A DNA stretch of 64,000 nucleotides, taken from positions 18,816 through 82,815 of the IMG/VR virus record IMGVR_UViG_3300031344_000005. The stretch is one strand, 5' to 3'. The position numbers and the translations under genes were made by a program. Positions 7,237 through 16,349 of this stretch are shown one piece after another. Position 1 is the stretch's first letter. Each line of letters opens with the position of its first letter. The stretch is from a virus. The notes under the pieces were generated by a model. It was given only the letters and a program-made list of their open reading frames with translations, was not told where the DNA came from and did no database searches.

Positions 7237-7626
7237 ATGAGCCTGATGAGCGACAGAGCAGCAGCGAAGCAAAAGGATGCCAAGCCGGCGTCAGTGAAAG
7301 CTCAGGAACCGCCGGCCGCTCCGGTAGTCTCTCCTCCGCCACCCGTAGATCCGGTGGCAGCCTTCGCCGTGACGGCCGAGGAGTTCTCTGCCAAGGATGC
7401 GCCCATCGAAGCGCTCGACATCGTGGTGCCTCCGCCGGAGGCGCTAGCCCCGAAGGTCGCGCTTGCTCCTACCCGTCGCGTGCGCGTGCTGGCGGACGGC
7501 AAGGTGTTGCTGGGTGCTTGCATGCACAGATTCCGCGCAGGCAACGTTCTGGACGCCAATCAGTACGATAACCACGTGTTCGGCCAACTCCTGAAGGCCC
7601 TCAAGACGGAGCCGATCGAGAACTGA
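7237..7626 (+). CDS. Hypothetical structural protein, Pro/Ala-rich N-terminus
   Basis: A 129-aa protein starting after the folded region, with CAGGAG 6 nt before ATG 7237. Residues 1-85 are Pro/Ala-rich and probably disordered; the C-terminal 45 residues (RRVRVLADGKVLLG, ending LLKALKTEPIEN) look like a small folded module. Sits in the head-completion block. No family recognised. Confidence 0.65.
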   Translation: MSLMSDRAAAKQKDAKPASVKAQEPPAAPVVSPPPPVDPVAAFAVTAEEFSAKDAPIEALDIVVPPPEALAPKVALAPTRRVRVLADGKVLLGACMHRFRAGNVLDANQYDNHVFGQLLKALKTEPIEN

Positions 7627-7628
7627 CG

Positions 7629-8045
7629 ATGGCCCTCACGCTTTCAGAGAAGGCCCGTGTCCGCTACCACTTCGGCTATCCGAATACGTCGATGAATGCT
7701 TCTCTGTCGATTGGGATCCCGCTGGACACGCAGTTCATGTTTTTGCTGGACCGGGCGATGAACCTGATTCTGCCGGAAGCGGAAGAGACCGTGCGGATGC
7801 TGATCGGACGGCTCGACCAGACTGACGATGCGATCTTCCAATGCCAGCTCCGAATGCAGGTCAGCAAGGTCGACGGAATCGAACTGCGGGCCGACGAAAT
7901 GGATGCGCTTGAAAACGCCTACTACGGGCAGGCCACGCGCCTGGCTGACATGCTGCACACGCCGCTGTACCCGTTCTCGGCTCGATTCCAGGGCAGGGGC
8001 GGGGTGACGAGCGCGCCCCAAACCGGAATGGTCGCGAGGCACTGA
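7629..8045 (+). CDS. Head-tail connector-type protein (putative)
   Basis: A 138-aa, largely helical protein beginning MALTLSEKARVRYHFGYPN, followed by helices rich in Met, Leu and Asp. Length, helical content and place right after the capsid region fit a head-completion/adaptor protein. It ends in an overlap with the next start (TGATG). The assignment is from context; no diagnostic motif is visible. Confidence 0.6.
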   Translation: MALTLSEKARVRYHFGYPNTSMNASLSIGIPLDTQFMFLLDRAMNLILPEAEETVRMLIGRLDQTDDAIFQCQLRMQVSKVDGIELRADEMDALENAYYGQATRLADMLHTPLYPFSARFQGRGGVTSAPQTGMVARH

Positions 8046-8437
8046 TGTCAACGCCCATCATCGTCAACCACGCAGGAGTCGCGGTCGGGACCAGCTCGGG
8101 CGGCTCGTTCGGCTGCGGCCCGTTCGACACCAGCTTCAACGCGACCTATGCGGCGCAGAAGAGTGGCCAGGACGATGTGGTGAGCGCGACCTTGGGGGCC
8201 CCCCTCGTGCTGCCCCTGGAGAACGTGGCGGGTGTTCGGGTGCTCATCATCAGCGTGAGCGGGAACAGCGTGACGTTGCTACTCACCAGCGCGTCGGGCA
8301 CCTTGCAGAAGATTCCGCTCAGCAGCGGGGGGATCATGATTTTCCACCAGCCGACCCTGGGCGACGAGTTCACGGCGATTGAAATCGTCGGCAACGGCGC
8401 CACCGTCAGCTACTTCGTCGCGGGAGACCTCGCCTGA
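8045..8437 (+). CDS. Hypothetical virion protein, beta-rich (130 aa)
   Basis: A 130-aa protein of alternating hydrophobic and small residues (VRVLIISVSGNSVTLLLTSAS) predicting a beta sandwich. It overlaps the previous stop and the following start by one base each. Probably a minor head or decoration protein. No family recognised. Confidence 0.6.
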   Translation: MSTPIIVNHAGVAVGTSSGGSFGCGPFDTSFNATYAAQKSGQDDVVSATLGAPLVLPLENVAGVRVLIISVSGNSVTLLLTSASGTLQKIPLSSGGIMIFHQPTLGDEFTAIEIVGNGATVSYFVAGDLA

Positions 8438-9030
8438 TGCTGCAGGATCGTACCAGCCCGAGCGACGTGAAGGCCGAAGTGCCGTCCCTGTCGGGGCAGG
8501 TGCATCCCGAGCCCACCGTCAGGCGCAGCCTGGCCGATTCCCTGGTGCCCGCCATTGACCGGATCCGTCAGATCAAAACGGACCTCGGCTTTTCGCCATA
8601 TCGCGTCTTCTTGGTCCACTGGCGCTGGCCCGGCAAGCGCGGCATCGGGCGCCCGGTCGAAACCGCCCGGATCGAAATTCAGCCGACCCCTCGTGTCCAG
8701 GACATGCTCAGCACGTCCTTCGGCGTCTCGGCGTTCGGCCTGACGGAGGGCGGTGGGCTGTTTGTCGACCGCATCAGCGCACGATTCAGCGAGGCGGACC
8801 TGACGGGCCGCACGCCTGACCTGATGGACCCAGCGCGCCCGCAGACCAGCGCCAGCAACGCAGAGTTCTTCTGGGAGGTGCGGGAGACGCGCCGAACGAC
8901 GCCGCCGACGAAGCCCCGCCGCTACGCCGTGAGCGGCGTTCCAATGCTCAACAAGACGGGCCTCCACTGGCGCGTCAACCTGACCAAGCAGGACACATCC
9001 TGCGAAGTCGAGCCCGAGGTGGCGTCGTGA
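8437..9030 (+). CDS. Hypothetical head/neck protein (197 aa)
   Basis: A 197-aa protein in the head-completion block, starting in a TGATG overlap and ending in a GTGA overlap with the next gene. A helical N-terminal third leads to a mixed domain containing VFLVHWRWPGKRGIG. Context suggests a neck or head-closure protein. No motif permits a firmer call. Confidence 0.55.
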   Translation: MLQDRTSPSDVKAEVPSLSGQVHPEPTVRRSLADSLVPAIDRIRQIKTDLGFSPYRVFLVHWRWPGKRGIGRPVETARIEIQPTPRVQDMLSTSFGVSAFGLTEGGGLFVDRISARFSEADLTGRTPDLMDPARPQTSASNAEFFWEVRETRRTTPPTKPRRYAVSGVPMLNKTGLHWRVNLTKQDTSCEVEPEVAS

Positions 9031-9635
9031 TTCGCACGGTCCACATCCGCGACCTGGGCGGGTACGTGTCGAAGATGCCCAAGGAGCGCCACGCGGCGGC
9101 CGTGCGGGCCGTCCGCAGGTGCATGCGCAGCCGCGGGCGAGTCATCGTCAACGAGGAGATCAATGCGACGAAGCCACGGCCGCCCGTCGACCGCCGCACC
9201 TACGCGAACTCCTGGGAGACGCTAGCGATCGACGATGGCTGCCGCATCTATTCGACAGATCCCAAGGCGTCCGTCATCGACCGCGGCCGACGTCCTGGCT
9301 TCGGAATCGGCCGGGCCGGCATCGAGGCCCTGATGGGCTGGGTCCACCGGCACGGCATGGATACCGTGAGCCACCCGGCAGCCCAGCGAGTTTCTCAGCG
9401 GCAGATGTTGCAGCGGGCACTCGGTCAGCGCGTGATGACCCTCAGAGCCGCCAAGAGCGAACAGGTGGGAGCGGCTGCCCGTTCCATCGCGTACGCCATC
9501 GCGGCCGCCATCAAGAAGCGCGGTCTGTGGATGCCCAAGGGTCTGCAGGTATTCGCTCGCGCCAGCAAGCGCATCGTCGAGGAGTGCCGAACGGCCGTTC
9601 GGCGGGCTATCGCGGGCGCTGAGGGGGGCAACTGA
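9027..9635 (+). CDS. HK97 gp10-like tail-completion protein (putative)
   Basis: A 202-aa basic protein starting with GTG in a GTGA overlap. The N-terminal helix with KERHAAAVRAVRRCMRSRG, a central RTYANSWETLAIDDGCRIYS strand set and a C-terminal helix-rich tail resemble HK97 gp10/neck proteins that act between head closure and tail terminator. Context before the terminator and sheath genes agrees. Similarity is judged by pattern, so moderate confidence. Confidence 0.58.
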   Translation: MIRTVHIRDLGGYVSKMPKERHAAAVRAVRRCMRSRGRVIVNEEINATKPRPPVDRRTYANSWETLAIDDGCRIYSTDPKASVIDRGRRPGFGIGRAGIEALMGWVHRHGMDTVSHPAAQRVSQRQMLQRALGQRVMTLRAAKSEQVGAAARSIAYAIAAAIKKRGLWMPKGLQVFARASKRIVEECRTAVRRAIAGAEGGN

Positions 9636-10336
9636 TGTACGCCTCCCAATTCTTTCCCTTGGCCATCTGCGACGTGCGGGACGCCTGCGCGTTGGCTCTC
9701 AGTCGGGTCATCGAGGCCATTGACACTACGATTGGCGGCCAGCGCATCAAGTTCAACCACGTGTTCGATGAGTGGCCGACTCAGGACGACAAGTACGACC
9801 CACCGGCCGCCTGCGTGATCGCACCTCCCGAGTGGGAATACTCGGACAGCGGCGAGCCGAAGCTGTTGGAGGACACGGTTCAAAGCTTCACTACGGGCGC
9901 GGATGACCCGCCGTCCTACGGACTCTACAAGACGGCCGAAATGCTGGACCAGTTCGGGCTGCAGATTCGGGCAGGAAGCGCCGCCATGCGGTCCATGCTG
10001 AAGCTGGCCGTCGAGGACGCCTTTCAGCTTCGCGAAGCCGCCATGTACCCCCTGAGACAGCGGTACGGCCTGCAGTTGGATCTACCTGAGTATTGGGGAC
10101 TGACCGCACGCGCATCGCTGCTCAAGGGCAGCAACACCGATTCCGAGGACGCGGCCATGCGAAATCAGCGCGAGGCTTCGTTCGTGATTTCCATGCAGGC
10201 CCCCAAGGTGCAGCTCATGGCCATCTGGCCGATGAGCATCACCGTTACCGAGAAGACCTTCACGGGCGATGGGCGGCTCATCAATAGCGCCACCATCAAG
10301 CCCAGCGACGATCCGCCAACCATGACCAGGAGCTAA
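9635..10336 (+). CDS. Putative tail terminator / neck protein
   Basis: A 233-aa protein directly upstream of the tail sheath gene, where myophages often encode the tail terminator. It starts in a TGATG overlap, with internal segments such as RIKFNHVFDEWPTQDDKY and a C-terminal beta strand pair. Function is inferred from gene order only. Confidence 0.5.
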   Translation: MYASQFFPLAICDVRDACALALSRVIEAIDTTIGGQRIKFNHVFDEWPTQDDKYDPPAACVIAPPEWEYSDSGEPKLLEDTVQSFTTGADDPPSYGLYKTAEMLDQFGLQIRAGSAAMRSMLKLAVEDAFQLREAAMYPLRQRYGLQLDLPEYWGLTARASLLKGSNTDSEDAAMRNQREASFVISMQAPKVQLMAIWPMSITVTEKTFTGDGRLINSATIKPSDDPPTMTRS

Positions 10337-10339
10337 CCC

Positions 10340-12178
10340 ATGTTCATTTACCGCACAACCACGATGCCGACCCTGGCGAAGCTCACGGAACTGGAGCGCA
10401 TCGTCGCCGTCGACGGCGCAGGTCCCAACCAACCAGTGAGCGGCGGAACCGTCCGCGCTTGCGCGGTGGGCGAGTGCCTGCAGGGGCCGTTCGTTCCTAC
10501 GGTGGTCAACGCCCCCAGCGACATCGAGAACTACTTCGTTGGCGACCGCACCCGGTTCGCTCTGCTCAGCCAGAGCGGGTTCGACCCCGCGACGGCCGTG
10601 CAAGACGGATCCGGCGTGACGTTCGACGGCAACGTCTGGGCCGAACTGAAGGGCAAGACGTTCAGCGGGCTTGTGATTCAGCGGGTCGACTGCGACATGG
10701 TGACGGCGACGGCGTCGGTCACGACCAAGGCGTTCGTCGCCTTCACGCTCACGGTGAACTCCGCCGACTACACGACGGTCAGCAACGTCCAGTATACCAA
10801 CAAGGACATCGTGATTCCGTCGGGAACTCGGTTCTCCGATGCGGCCAACGTCGTGATCGCAACCTCTCAGCAGATCACGATCCCAACTGGAACCATCATC
10901 ACGACTGGCGCGCTGGCGCTTGCCATCAGCTTCACGCAGAACGCAGCGTCGGGCGCTCTGACGTACGTTGCCTCGGGTGCAACGACTGGCGCCACCTGTT
11001 TTTTCGTCAAGGGCACCACGAAGGCCATCGCCGGCATCAATACGGCAGTCGACGTCGTGTTGCCAGGCGTGAACGCCGGCACGGTGATTGCGGCTTCTGG
11101 TGTGTCGACCATCAACATCACACCCGCCGCCACCGCCATCTTCGCCCCGACGGGCGGCGGGGCGGCTCCGAGCGGCGACACCCTGTCCAACCGCATCATC
11201 CTGAACTACCCCGCAGCCATCACGAAGACGCTGCCGGGTGTGGCGGCCACGAACGACATCGTGGCCATCTGGTCGGCTCGCAACTACCAGTCCAGCACGG
11301 CAGACACCGGCAAGACCATGCGGGCGAACCTTTGGGCCAACGCCATCGCAGCGAGTACCACAGGCCGTGGGCGCGCCGCCTGTGTGACGGGTGCTCCAGT
11401 GGTGGGAATCACCGCGAGCGACCAGACGACCGCCAAGGGCCTCTACGAGGCAATCATCGGCACCACCGACACCATCACGGGCGCCGACGCAGACCGCTAC
11501 TGGCTCAGCGGTCCCTACATCCAGGTCTTCAGCAGCGAGCTGAACGCCGACATCGTCATCAGCGTCTGTGGCACCCGGGCCTGCATGAAGGTCAATCTGG
11601 CGAACGCCGGCAAGTCCGAATACCAGACGAGCGTGGGGAGCCCGGAGAACGACAGCATCCAGGCCGTCGACGCCCAGGAGCCCTGCTTCGCCGCCAACCC
11701 GATGGTCGAGGCGGACTTCACCGCCATGAAGGCCGCGGGGGTCGCGTGGTTCGTGAAGGATCGTACGGCCGGCTGGTGGTTCTACAGCGGCGTGACGGGC
11801 GCGAATCGCATCACCTACCAGAACCGCGTGTCCGACAACCGCCGCAGCTTTGCGGACGAGATCCAGGACATGATCTTCGGGCTCGGGACGCCGTACTCGA
11901 AGAAGCCCGGTACGCCACAGCGAGCCGACTCCTACATGCAGGACATCACGGCATATGTGGACATGCTGGTGAAGCCTCCGATCGGTGACAGCCGTGCCAT
12001 GGCGGCCACTGTGCTCGACGGCGCGGCGGCGGGCAACAGTCAATATCTCAACGCCCACGGCGTCTATCTGTTCGAGACCGACGTGGCGATGTACGGCGAC
12101 ATGAACGCCATCGTCATCAAGACCATGATCGGTCCCAACGTCATCATCAGCCAGGCCACCTCTCAGGCCGGCACGTAA
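10340..12178 (+). CDS. Tail sheath protein
   Basis: Contractile sheath subunit, 612 aa. The C-terminal half carries sheath-like features: GVAWFVKDRTAGWWFYSGVT, NRRSFADEIQDMIFG and a final beta strand (AIVIKTMIGPNVIIS) that would join neighbouring subunits. About residues 115-260 form an inserted Thr/Ala/Val-rich domain with IPSGTRF, ITIPTGTIITTG and VLPGVNAGTV, which looks like the beta module seen in baseplate J proteins. It is followed at once by the tube gene, the classic myophage order. Confidence 0.88.
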   Translation: MFIYRTTTMPTLAKLTELERIVAVDGAGPNQPVSGGTVRACAVGECLQGPFVPTVVNAPSDIENYFVGDRTRFALLSQSGFDPATAVQDGSGVTFDGNVWAELKGKTFSGLVIQRVDCDMVTATASVTTKAFVAFTLTVNSADYTTVSNVQYTNKDIVIPSGTRFSDAANVVIATSQQITIPTGTIITTGALALAISFTQNAASGALTYVASGATTGATCFFVKGTTKAIAGINTAVDVVLPGVNAGTVIAASGVSTINITPAATAIFAPTGGGAAPSGDTLSNRIILNYPAAITKTLPGVAATNDIVAIWSARNYQSSTADTGKTMRANLWANAIAASTTGRGRAACVTGAPVVGITASDQTTAKGLYEAIIGTTDTITGADADRYWLSGPYIQVFSSELNADIVISVCGTRACMKVNLANAGKSEYQTSVGSPENDSIQAVDAQEPCFAANPMVEADFTAMKAAGVAWFVKDRTAGWWFYSGVTGANRITYQNRVSDNRRSFADEIQDMIFGLGTPYSKKPGTPQRADSYMQDITAYVDMLVKPPIGDSRAMAATVLDGAAAGNSQYLNAHGVYLFETDVAMYGDMNAIVIKTMIGPNVIISQATSQAGT

Positions 12179-12187
12179 GGAGCTACC

Positions 12188-12634
12188 ATGGCGACTGACT
12201 ATCGAGTTCTCGGCCGAGACACGAACATCCGGATCACCCAGAGCGGTATCCTGCTGACCGAGATCACGGCCATCAAGAATCTGGACTTCGGGCCCGAGTT
12301 GACTTTGCTGTCCGAGGGCTTCCTGGGCGAGTCTGCCGAGCGCCACCGGGAAGTCTTCAAGTCGGTGGACGTCAACTTTGTCGTCGAACCCGAAGGCGAG
12401 TCAATCTTCCAACTGCAGTATGCGATCTACCAGCGGGCGCGAAGCGGCCAGGCGAACGATCTGCAGATCAACCTGGGGTACAGGATTCAATTCCCGTCCG
12501 GGACCATCTTCCGCATGACCCTGCCGGACCTGCGGTTCAGCGACCCCGGCAAGCTCGCGAACGCGGGCCGCGAGTCGTTCCTCTCGCAGTCCTTCGCGGC
12601 CAAGACCGACCGCTACATTCCCAACTTCACCTGA
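12188..12634 (+). CDS. Tail tube protein
   Basis: A 148-aa protein directly after the sheath, preceded by AAGGAG. Compact beta-rich sequence with GILLTEITAIKNLDFGPE and later TIFRMTLPDLRFSDPGK, as in phage tail tube monomers, which stack as hexamers inside the sheath. Size and position match the family well. Confidence 0.82.
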   Translation: MATDYRVLGRDTNIRITQSGILLTEITAIKNLDFGPELTLLSEGFLGESAERHREVFKSVDVNFVVEPEGESIFQLQYAIYQRARSGQANDLQINLGYRIQFPSGTIFRMTLPDLRFSDPGKLANAGRESFLSQSFAAKTDRYIPNFT

Positions 12635-12661
12635 TCCCCCAACCCGACATAGGAGGCCACC

Positions 12662-13060
12662 ATGTCCGATCCACTGAACCTAGGGATGCAAGCTGCGGCA
12701 GCGATCGCAGCCTTGCCCCGCACGACCTTCACGGTCCCCGAAACCGCTCGCACCGCCACGGACCCCAAGACCGTCACGATTCGCCAACTGACGTTCGCCG
12801 AAGAGAAGGCGGCTCTGGAGGCCAAGGGGCACGGCGGCCACTCGTTCGAGTACGAGGGCGCCAAGCGGGCGCTCTGTGCCATTGACGGCCAGCCCATCAC
12901 GTGGACCGACAACCAGATCGAGAACGTCTTCATGGGCCTGTCGAACAAGGTGCGCGACATGGTGATCCGTGGCTTCTCCCTCGTCTGCCTGCCGAGCCAG
13001 AAAGAGGCGGACGATTTTTTAGCCAGCGCGAGCGCCACGGACTCAGCGAACAACTCCTAG
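12662..13060 (+). CDS. Tail assembly chaperone, short form
   Basis: A 132-aa zero-frame product between the tube and tape-measure genes, the site of lambda G-like chaperones. Good AGGAGG site upstream. The frame contains the slippery heptamer at 13015-13021 and then stops at 13060; the -1 frame continues to 13209. The short form should be the more abundant and should coat the tape measure during tail assembly together with the long form. Confidence 0.8.
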   Translation: MSDPLNLGMQAAAAIAALPRTTFTVPETARTATDPKTVTIRQLTFAEEKAALEAKGHGGHSFEYEGAKRALCAIDGQPITWTDNQIENVFMGLSNKVRDMVIRGFSLVCLPSQKEADDFLASASATDSANNS

Positions 13061-13209
13061 ACGCCCTATGGGACGACGTCGTCTATATAGCTCGATACGC
13101 ACACCAGGACTTCGACAAGATACTCAGCCGACCGCGTTCTGAAATCATCAAGATCAAAGAAGCCCTCGGGCGGCTGGTGGACCAAGAGAACAACAAGAAA
13201 CCCACCTAA
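12662..13209 (+). CDS. Tail assembly chaperone, -1 frameshift fusion (G-T type)
   Basis: Predicted 182-aa frameshift product. Ribosomes read 120 codons from ATG 12662, slip back one base on T_TTT_TTA at 13015-13021, then read AGC and continue for 62 residues to the stop at 13209. The extension contains SEQLLDALWDDVVYIARYAH and a charged helical tail, typical of the T domain that binds tube subunits. Lambda G/GT and most long-tailed phages use the same -1 device at this locus. Frame arithmetic is exact; efficiency is unknown. Confidence 0.8.
13015..13021 (+). promoter_or_regulatory. Programmed -1 ribosomal slippery site
   Basis: Heptamer T TTT TTA in the zero frame (GAT TTT TTA), matching X XXY YYZ exactly. 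It lies 39 nt before the zero-frame stop, and the -1 frame is open from well upstream (at least from 12901) through 13209. A GC-rich region downstream may aid pausing; no clear pseudoknot was worked out. Confidence 0.82.
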
Positions 13210-13215
13210 GCCGCC

Positions 13216-15048
13216 ATGAGCGAGAATACGACACAGGTTGAGGGCCTAGACTTTACGGTCAAGGACCACGCGACGCCGGCCGCCGAGCACATGGCGAAGG
13301 CGTTCGAGCACGTCCACCACGCGGCCTCGGCTACGACCCAGAAGTTCAGTCAGATGACCCACAGCGCCGCCATGTCGGGCCTCGCCATGGTGGGACTTGG
13401 GTTCGGGTTCCGCGAGGTGGCGAAGTTCGCGGGCGACGCCAACCTGGAGCTTGAGAACGCGGTCAAGAGGATCGCGGGCGTTCAGTTCACGTTCGGCCAC
13501 TGGAAGGCCGGCACGACGGCACAGGAGAAGTGGAACGAGTCGCTGACGGAGGGGAATGAGATCGTCGGCAAGTTGGAGGCGTCCGAGGGCAAGCTGAAGA
13601 TGAAACGGGCCGAGTTGGCCGAGGTTTACTCGTCTCAGGCGATGATGTCGGAGCGCTACCACCAGACGCAGGCGCAGCAGATCGATCTGACCGAGAAGCT
13701 TGGCGCTACGCAGAAGGTGCTGGGCATCAGCGCGGAGGCGGCGGGCGACATGATCGGCCGCGCCGCCATGACGGGCGCCATTCCACTGCGCAGCCATCTT
13801 GGACGCCAACTCGCCAGCAGCATCGGGGATCTGAAGAAGTTCAAGCACGCCTCCGAGGCGGTGCGGTTCGAGAAGCTCAAGAAGGCGCTGGGCGACATGA
13901 TGCCGGCGGCCGAAGGGATGGGGAAGGGACTGGCGGGTTCCATGTTCGACGTGCGCAAAGCCGTAGAGGATCTCACGCGGGATCTGACGGGAGGCGTCTT
14001 CAAGCAAGTCACGAAGGACTTCGCCGACTGGGCGCACAAGCTGACAGACGTGCGGGAGAGCGGCCAGAGCGTCGCGAAGGTTTGGGGCGAGAAGCTCGTG
14101 ACGGATTTCGGCTACCTGAAGGACGCGACGGCATTCATCGCCGATCATTGGAAGGCCATTGCCGGCATCTTCGTGGCCACCAAGTTTGCGGGTACCATGC
14201 AGGGGCTGGCGGGGCGCTTCGGGGCTGGGGGCGTAGCGGGGGCGGCCGGGGGAGCGGCGGCGGGTGCCGGGCTGGCCGGCGTGATGAACGTGAAGGCCGG
14301 TACCGTGAACGTCCAGGGAGGCGCAGCGGCGGCACTGGGGGCCACCACGGCTTCCGAGATTGGGGCGAAACTCAAACCCAGCTTGTCGGAGACCGTCACC
14401 AAATTCAGTAACATGGCGGCCAGGGTCGGAATAGTCACAGAGGCCCTTGGGGGGCTCTACATTGGTCTGGACGCTCTCGCCAAGTGGGCACTGTCGAAGC
14501 AAGACGAGGGCATGGCCAGGAGCGCGGCGGCTCCGCGGGCTATGTCATCGCTCACCGCTGGTGCTAAGGCCATGTCGTCCGCACTGCATGAGGAATCGGT
14601 CGAGAAGACATTCGGCCACCTAAAGTCGGCCTTTGAAGCCTACGGCCTGAAGCCTGGGCAGATGCTCGACCGGGCGACGCTGTCCGCCGAATTGCGAGCG
14701 ATGGAGCCTGGTCTCGCGGCCAAGCAGATCGCCATGTACGGCATCAAGGGCGCTTCCGCCAAGAGCGTCCAGGCCCCTGGCATGTTGGACGAGGCCGCCG
14801 GCAGGATCACGACGCTCCTGAACAACTATGCCGCGCAGTTGTTGGCGGCGAATCCCGATCTGGCCAAGGGAGTCTCACAGCGGAAGACCACGGCCGCACC
14901 CGTGACGAACATCAACGTCCAGCACCTCGAAATCACCCAGGACTTCAAGCAAGCCGATCCTGACCGCGTCTTCCACAACGTCCCGCGAGACATCGCCGAC
15001 ATGGTCCGCAACCCGCGCGGCAGCAACATCGGGGCGGTGTCAGGATGA
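13216..15048 (+). CDS. Tape measure protein
   Basis: A 610-aa protein after the chaperone genes, in the tape-measure position. N-terminal helices (about 20-230) are long and charged; about residues 310-380 hold membrane-like Gly/Ala-rich segments (IAGIFVATKFAG, GGVAGAAGGAAAGAGLAG) as in tape measures that insert into the host membrane. The C-terminus ends in a compact segment overlapping the next gene (ATGA). At 610 aa it would specify a fairly short tail. No peptidase domain is seen. Confidence 0.8.
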   Translation: MSENTTQVEGLDFTVKDHATPAAEHMAKAFEHVHHAASATTQKFSQMTHSAAMSGLAMVGLGFGFREVAKFAGDANLELENAVKRIAGVQFTFGHWKAGTTAQEKWNESLTEGNEIVGKLEASEGKLKMKRAELAEVYSSQAMMSERYHQTQAQQIDLTEKLGATQKVLGISAEAAGDMIGRAAMTGAIPLRSHLGRQLASSIGDLKKFKHASEAVRFEKLKKALGDMMPAAEGMGKGLAGSMFDVRKAVEDLTRDLTGGVFKQVTKDFADWAHKLTDVRESGQSVAKVWGEKLVTDFGYLKDATAFIADHWKAIAGIFVATKFAGTMQGLAGRFGAGGVAGAAGGAAAGAGLAGVMNVKAGTVNVQGGAAAALGATTASEIGAKLKPSLSETVTKFSNMAARVGIVTEALGGLYIGLDALAKWALSKQDEGMARSAAAPRAMSSLTAGAKAMSSALHEESVEKTFGHLKSAFEAYGLKPGQMLDRATLSAELRAMEPGLAAKQIAMYGIKGASAKSVQAPGMLDEAAGRITTLLNNYAAQLLAANPDLAKGVSQRKTTAAPVTNINVQHLEITQDFKQADPDRVFHNVPRDIADMVRNPRGSNIGAVSG

Positions 15049-16349
15049 CGACCTTCGCCGAACTGAATGCGCAGGGCGACGCCGCCGACAAGGACTCGAC
15101 GGCGCAGGGCCATATCCAGATCATCCCGCTCGAAGGCACCCTGCCGACCATCGACCTATGGGCCGACGCCATGCCGTTCAAAGGCATGGAGTTCGCGGGC
15201 GAGCAGCGGATCTCGACGAAATACTACGTTGGCAACCCGGTGGCGACACAGCAGATCGGCGGTCCCATCAAGACCCCCAGTACATGGATGGGGCATTGGA
15301 TGGACGTCGACCTGGGCGAAGGCGGGGCCCGTGCGTTGGTGCTGCAGTTCGAGAACCTGCGCGACCTCGGGATCCCGGTGGAGGTGCGGTGGGGCGGCCG
15401 AAATCTCGCGGCCGGCGAAGACCCCGCGGTGGTTCGTCGCGGGCTCATCAAAAAATTCACGCCGAAGTACAACCGCCTCCAAGACATCGAATGGTCCTGT
15501 GAGTGGGAATGGCGGGGCGAAACCCTGCAGACCAAGCCGCCGACGTTCGCGTCAGATGCCTTCGCGACCAGCCAAGACTTCTCGGCGCTGCGGGAGCAAC
15601 TGGCCGAAACACAGGACGAAACGACGTCCTGGAGAGACGTTGCGTGGGACATCCTGGGCACTGGCGCCAACGCCATGTTGACCGTCTCGGATGCGCTGGA
15701 CGATGTACAGAGTTCCATCGCCGCGGCCATCGACGTGGTGGACGGGGCGAGCGACATGTTGTCGCAGGTCGCCAGTCTGCCAAGTGACATTGCCGACCGC
15801 ATGCGCGGTGTCTGCGCTCGCGTGGTGATTGCGTGTGCCAATGGTCGCGCGGCCGTAGGGGATTTCTGCGGGCTCTGGCCCGGCGTCGAGGGCATCGCGA
15901 TTGGGGTGGACATCACGGAGGCCGGCATGTTCATCCGCCGGCAGGCCGGTATGGCGAAGCTCGCGATGTTCCCGCATGACAACCCCATGGAGCACCTCGA
16001 CGGCCAAACGGCTCAATACGACCTGATCCGGTCTTGGGACCTGCTGGCCCAGCAGGCGGCGGTGGCCTCCGCGACGCTTGCGAGTCAGCAGGTCCCAGAC
16101 ATTATCGCGACCGTGCGACCGCCAGCCGGCACTGACCTGCGGGACCTCGCCGTCAAATACTACGGCAATGCAGATCTGTGGATCTTGATTGCCGACTACA
16201 ACGACCTTGACAGCTCGGAGGTACCGGCGACGCCAGCCGGCGTGAGCGACAACGGCGCGCCGCCGATCTATATCCCGCGACAGACAGCATTTGTCGCGAT
16301 GCTAAATGAACTATGGGGCAGCGGCGGCGCTACGGGGGCCTCGCCATGA
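15045..16349 (+). CDS. LysM-type baseplate/tail protein
   Basis: A 434-aa protein overlapping the tape measure by ATGA. The C-terminus has a LysM-like module: LRDLAVKYYGNADLWILIAD, then a hydrophobic IYIPRQ strand at about 360-415, as in tail protein X or T4 gp53-like baseplate proteins. The N-terminal 170 residues form a beta-rich domain (WMDVDLGEGG, VEVRWGGRNL). The middle is helical. It probably links tube end and hub. Confidence 0.72.
   Translation: MTTFAELNAQGDAADKDSTAQGHIQIIPLEGTLPTIDLWADAMPFKGMEFAGEQRISTKYYVGNPVATQQIGGPIKTPSTWMGHWMDVDLGEGGARALVLQFENLRDLGIPVEVRWGGRNLAAGEDPAVVRRGLIKKFTPKYNRLQDIEWSCEWEWRGETLQTKPPTFASDAFATSQDFSALREQLAETQDETTSWRDVAWDILGTGANAMLTVSDALDDVQSSIAAAIDVVDGASDMLSQVASLPSDIADRMRGVCARVVIACANGRAAVGDFCGLWPGVEGIAIGVDITEAGMFIRRQAGMAKLAMFPHDNPMEHLDGQTAQYDLIRSWDLLAQQAAVASATLASQQVPDIIATVRPPAGTDLRDLAVKYYGNADLWILIADYNDLDSSEVPATPAGVSDNGAPPIYIPRQTAFVAMLNELWGSGGATGASP

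Noticed and set aside
10082-12346. Very long antisense open frame (754 codons) opposite the sheath and tube genes
   Set aside because: It mirrors the G+C-rich codon pattern of real genes on the other strand. The + strand sheath and tube have family features and ribosome sites.
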